From: Candidatus Heimdallarchaeota archaeon
GTDB taxonomy: Archaea; Asgardarchaeota; Heimdallarchaeia; Heimdallarchaeales; Heimdallarchaeaceae
Length of the DNA: 8,804 nucleotides
Assembly (NCBI GenBank): GCA_016839985.1
Contig: JAEOTG010000224.1
Location: 1-8,804, forward strand
Direction: 5' to 3'
In this document: positions 7,246-8,804 of the stretch, piece by piece
Numbering within the stretch: position 1 is the first letter of the stretch
Layout of the letters: each line of letters opens with the position of its first letter
Translations under genes and position numbers: made by a program
Notes under the pieces: model-generated
Seen by the model: the letters and a program-made list of their open reading frames with translations, nothing else
Databases searched by the model: none
What the model was told of the DNA's origin: nothing

Positions 7246-7260
7246 TTGGTATGATACCAA
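7246..7260. promoter_or_regulatory. 15-bp palindromic operator at the AbrB-type gene promoter
   Basis: TTGGTATGATACCAA is a perfect 7+1+7 inverted repeat placed directly upstream of the TATA box at 7262-7271. With the site at 7137-7151 it gives the consensus TTGGTRTNAYACCAA. As an RNA hairpin it would be poor, because the spacer is one base, so a DNA-binding site is the better reading. Autoregulation by the AbrB-type protein is plausible but unproven. Confidence 0.65.
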
Positions 7261-7261
7261 A

Positions 7262-7271
7262 ATAATTAAAT
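7262..7271 (+). promoter_or_regulatory. TATA box of the AbrB-type regulator gene
   Basis: ATAATTAAAT is centred about 28 bp before the ATG at 7295. There is no SD before the ATG, so translation is probably leaderless or nearly so. Confidence 0.45.
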
Positions 7272-7284
7272 GGTCCTTTAACCA
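7271..7284. promoter_or_regulatory. Imperfect third operator-like inverted repeat
   Basis: TGGT-N6-ACCA lies between the TATA box and the start codon of the regulator gene. It uses the same half-site as the two perfect palindromes (TGGT-N5-ACCA) but with one extra spacer base. It may be a weaker secondary site; chance is also possible. Confidence 0.3.
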
Positions 7285-7294
7285 GTAATAATTG

Positions 7295-7492
7295 ATGACA
7301 GAAGTAAATATAGATGAGGTAGTTTACATAACTGAAACATCAATTACTATCAGAGACAGCAGGAGAAGAACAACAGTCCCAAAGGAAATAGTTGATGAAC
7401 TTAAATTGATAGACGGGGACAAACTAAGATGGTTGCTATTTGAAGATGGAAAAATAATGCTAACTAAAGTGAAACGGAGAGATACAGATTAG
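7295..7492 (+). CDS. AbrB/SpoVT-type DNA-binding protein
   Basis: Small transcriptional regulator, or antitoxin-like protein, with one swapped-hairpin AbrB/SpoVT domain; such proteins bind DNA as dimers. Of its 65 residues, about 16-58 form the domain, with SITIRDSRRRTTVPKEIVDE (16-35) containing the typical TTVPKEI motif, then LKLIDGDKLRWLLFEDGKI (36-54). A short acidic N-terminus precedes the domain and a basic tail follows it. The ATG at 7295 fits the promoter better than the adjoining TTG at 7292. No toxin gene is recognisable next to it, so a regulator is more likely than an antitoxin. It is divergent from the second permease, and each promoter carries the same 15-bp palindrome. The simplest inference is that this protein controls both genes, but an unlinked regulator could use these sites instead. 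Confidence 0.85.
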   Translation: MTEVNIDEVVYITETSITIRDSRRRTTVPKEIVDELKLIDGDKLRWLLFEDGKIMLTKVKRRDTD

Positions 7493-7549
7493 ACAATTCA
7501 TAATACCTATCTCTATCAGAAAGATTTGAGAGTAATTACATGCTTTCAA

Positions 7550-7558
7550 TTATAAAAT
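7550..7558 (+). promoter_or_regulatory. Possible TATA box of the small-protein operon
   Basis: TTATAAAAT predicts transcription from about 7580, giving a leader of roughly 60 bases before the GTG at 7640. A second candidate, AAATATAA at about 7572-7579, would start transcription near 7602. The 147-base gap after the regulator gene holds these boxes and a short basic reading frame at 7602-7637. Confidence 0.35.
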
Positions 7559-7601
7559 CTAAAATGTTGAAAAATATAAGGTTGATGACAGGAGAGTAAA
7601 A

Positions 7602-7637
7602 TTGAAGAAAAAGCGAGGTAAACAACAAAAAGAGTAG
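7602..7637 (+). CDS. Possible 11-codon basic leader peptide
   Basis: A TTG follows the strong SD AGGAGAG (7590-7596) by five bases and opens MKKKRGKQQKE, with its TAG two bases before the GTG of the zinc-ribbon gene. The placement fits a leader peptide that couples translation to the next gene. It is very short, and purine-rich AT sequence easily gives such a frame, so it is only a possibility. Confidence 0.2.
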   Translation: MKKKRGKQQKE

Positions 7638-7639
7638 AG

Positions 7640-7999
7640 GTGAAAAAGATAGTCAAACAAAAGTACATTTTCTTAAAAAGCATTTATGAAAGACAAGACA
7701 GAAATCAAGATATATGCTTACATGAGATTGCTCACAAATTAAAGGTATATGAAGAGCTTGAAATAAACAATTATACAATCATTCAGGGAAATAATAATTT
7801 TCTAGATTTAATAAAGAATGTTGATTTAACAGAATTCTGCATAATGTATTGCCCATTTTGTCATAAGTTACAACATATCACCACAGAAGGATGCGCTGGG
7901 GTACTTCTTTTGATTTGTGATGAATGTAATCAAATTGTCATAGAAATTTTTCCTAAAGAGGAAAAATTAATCTCAGAGAATCTATCTACACATATGTAA
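7640..7999 (+). CDS. Small zinc-ribbon-like protein of unknown function
   Basis: I do not recognise this 119-residue protein. Its C-terminal half has CPFC (71-74) and CDEC (93-96), a CxxC-x18-CxxC arrangement typical of a zinc ribbon, with further cysteines at 67 and 85. The N-terminal 60 residues are charged and probably helical. No signal peptide or membrane segment is seen, so it is probably cytoplasmic; nucleic-acid or protein binding would be usual for such a ribbon but is not shown. GTG at 7640 is the only start that fits, since an in-frame stop lies at 7619-7621. It overlaps the SD-like GAGGTGA (7637-7643), an odd arrangement: an SD there would sit five bases before the in-frame ATA of codon 4. 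It is the first clear gene of a run of small same-strand genes. Confidence 0.65.
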   Translation: MKKIVKQKYIFLKSIYERQDRNQDICLHEIAHKLKVYEELEINNYTIIQGNNNFLDLIKNVDLTEFCIMYCPFCHKLQHITTEGCAGVLLLICDECNQIVIEIFPKEEKLISENLSTHM

Positions 8000-8036
8000 T
8001 AATTTGTTAGAGGAATATTGAAAGAAGGCGTTAGAA

Positions 8037-8402
8037 ATGTTAAAATACGAAACAATTCAAGTTTGGGATGCAATACAGTTATCAATAATGGATTGGATAG
8101 AATCGGTTATTATTGTTGGATGGAATATTTTCAGAGGAAAAAACAAAATAAAAGAAATGAGTGATGAGCTAACTAAAATTATAATTAAATTTAAGATAGA
8201 TCAAAATTGGATATCAGAATGCGATATTCTTAGATTACTGGATAAATTTCAGCCACAAATCCATAAATGGATTGATGATATTTTATTAATTAGATGGGAT
8301 TTCTTAAGAAAAGAGGGGGAATTGAAAAGATATGCAATATCCATTACTAAGGATTTAGTAAAATCTTTTCTTGAGGAGGAGGATTTCGTTGAGTTTGTAT
8401 GA
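8037..8402 (+). CDS. Small helical protein with internal duplication, unknown function
   Basis: I do not recognise this 121-residue protein. It is rich in Ile, Lys and Trp and looks all-helical. Residues 17-51 and 75-109 align without gaps at an offset of 58, with identical I17/75, W20/78, I21/79, W29/87, R33/91, K39/97, T46/104, K47/105 and K51/109, and mostly conservative changes between. This indicates a duplicated helical unit. The C-terminus EEEDFVEFV is acidic, and its codons carry the SD and TTG start of the next gene, with a 14-base overlap. The ATG at 8037 has a modest SD, GAAGG (8024-8028), and lies 37 bases after the zinc-ribbon gene, so the genes probably share a transcript. The helices are not long enough or hydrophobic enough for a confident membrane call. 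Function is unknown. Confidence 0.65.
   Translation: MLKYETIQVWDAIQLSIMDWIESVIIVGWNIFRGKNKIKEMSDELTKIIIKFKIDQNWISECDILRLLDKFQPQIHKWIDDILLIRWDFLRKEGELKRYAISITKDLVKSFLEEEDFVEFV
8373..8382 (+). promoter_or_regulatory. Strong ribosome binding site inside the end of the 121-residue gene
   Basis: GAGGAGGAGG lies six bases before the TTG at 8389. It favours that start over the in-frame TTG at 8371, which precedes and overlaps the SD. Because the SD is inside the upstream coding region, translation of the two genes is likely coupled. Confidence 0.65.
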
Positions 8403-8616
8403 ACAAGAACCAATAGAGTATTTTCTTGAAAATAAATTCAATAATATGATTATAGAACTAAGCAGGAATCTTATTTATGTTAAGAAAATGATAAATGAAT
8501 GTTATACAGACAAACAACTGAAGCCTGGGAAACTTCTTAGAATCAATCAATCTTTTGAAAACACAATAATATATCTAAAAGAAATGATTGATGAGGGGGA
8601 TTTTCTTGAATTTTAA
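8389..8616 (+). CDS. Small helical protein of unknown function
   Basis: I do not recognise this protein. From the TTG at 8389 it has 75 residues (81 if the TTG at 8371 is used), probably forming two long amphipathic helices: about 8-38 and 48-70, joined by a Lys/Pro turn (DKQLKPGK). It has one cysteine, no signal peptide and no membrane segment. The C-terminus EGDFLEF closely echoes EEDFVEF at the end of the previous gene. In both cases those codons contain the SD and the TTG of the following gene. It overlaps the upstream gene by 14 bases and the next by 11, so it is the middle member of a tightly coupled set whose products may form one complex. The start is inferred from the strong SD. Confidence 0.6.
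   Translation: MSLYEQEPIEYFLENKFNNMIIELSRNLIYVKKMINECYTDKQLKPGKLLRINQSFENTIIYLKEMIDEGDFLEF
8593..8600 (+). promoter_or_regulatory. Strong ribosome binding site inside the end of the 75-residue gene
   Basis: GAGGGGGA lies five bases before the TTG at 8606, within the last codons of the upstream gene. The layout repeats the junction at 8373-8391. Confidence 0.6.
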
Positions 8617-8804
8617 CAAAGAAGAAATCCAGGAAAGAATCAATAACTTTCTTATTGAATGGTTTACTGATGTACTGGGAGAGATTTTTGAAGAAAAAAA
8701 CATAGAAAAAGCTATAGATTTATCTTATAAATCTATTGGAGCATTTATTCAAGAAGTCAATTATTTAAATAAACTAGTCAAACAATTAAAACTAAACGAA
8801 GAAA
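8606..8804 (+). CDS. Small helical protein of unknown function, 3' end outside window
   Basis: Starting at a TTG with a strong SD five bases upstream, the frame stays open for 66 codons to the right edge, so the gene is partial. It overlaps the end of the 75-residue gene by 11 bases. The visible part is acidic, charged and helical. The stretch FLIEWFTDVLGEIFEEKN (15-32) loosely resembles IMDWIESVIIVGWNIFRGKN in the 121-residue protein, sharing a Trp and an IFxxKN pattern if a three-residue gap is allowed; this may be the same helical unit or coincidence. I do not recognise a family. The SD, the coupled start and the uninterrupted frame support a real gene. Confidence 0.55.
   Translation, partial: MNFNKEEIQERINNFLIEWFTDVLGEIFEEKNIEKAIDLSYKSIGAFIQEVNYLNKLVKQLKLNEE

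Noticed and set aside
7061..7288. Plus-strand 75-codon frame across the divergent promoter region
   Set aside because: It covers the start of the second permease, both operators and both TATA boxes, which explain the region better; no start signal or protein family seen.
7585..7599. ATG followed by four codons (MTGE) and its similarity to the start of the AbrB-type gene (TTGATGACAG)
   Set aside because: Ten matching bases in AT-rich DNA can occur by chance, and the flanks do not match, so it is not evidence of duplication.
8018..8164. Alternative frame opening at TTG 8018 with an SD-like AGAGG before it
   Set aside because: It overlaps the 121-residue gene in another frame, has no protein-like pattern, and the duplicated helical unit supports the other frame.
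7640..8804. Gas-vesicle or toxin-antitoxin cluster as the identity of the small-protein operon
   Set aside because: No GvpA-like or other Gvp motif and no recognised toxin fold is visible; naming a system would be a guess.

Overview
The window looks like archaeal chromosome from an AT-rich genome. TATA-like boxes lie about 25-28 bp upstream of several first-gene start codons, as in leaderless archaeal transcription. Shine-Dalgarno (SD) sequences appear mainly before downstream genes of an operon. TTG and GTG starts are common, and there is a short archaeal-type AbrB/SpoVT regulator. I cannot fix the phylum: an Asgard or another mesophilic AT-rich archaeal lineage is possible, but nothing here decides it. 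I see no rRNA, tRNA, CRISPR array, transposase or integrase.

Positions 1-5256 form a surface-polysaccharide or glycan block. A family-4-type glycosyltransferase, cut by the left edge, is followed by a UDP-GlcNAc 2-epimerase (wecB). A nucleotide-sugar dehydrogenase of the UDP-ManNAc/UDP-glucose dehydrogenase superfamily converges on wecB, with one base between the stop codons. Epimerase plus dehydrogenase would give UDP-ManNAc and then UDP-ManNAcA, an acidic sugar donor. A divergent intergenic region then leads to a second, GT-B-like transferase of the capsule/polysialyltransferase style.

Positions 5301-7092 hold two full-length but dissimilar TauE/SafE-family membrane permeases placed tail to tail, with oligo-T tracts between them. 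The second permease is divergent from a 65-residue AbrB-type DNA-binding protein (7295-7492). The 200-bp region between those two starts carries two related perfect 15-bp palindromes of the form TTGGTRTNAYACCAA. Each one abuts the TATA box of one of the two divergent promoters in the same geometry. This is the clearest regulatory signal in the window and suggests that permease and regulator are co-controlled.

Positions 7550-8804 hold a run of small proteins I do not recognise: a zinc-ribbon-like protein of 119 residues, a 121-residue helical protein with an internal duplication, a 75-residue helical protein, and a helical protein running off the right edge. The last three are translationally coupled. 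The end of each upstream gene carries a purine-rich SD and an embedded TTG start for the next. This cassette is the best candidate for an undescribed system, but its function cannot be read from this sequence alone.

All intergenic gaps are under 300 bases, and their content is described in the regulatory entries.
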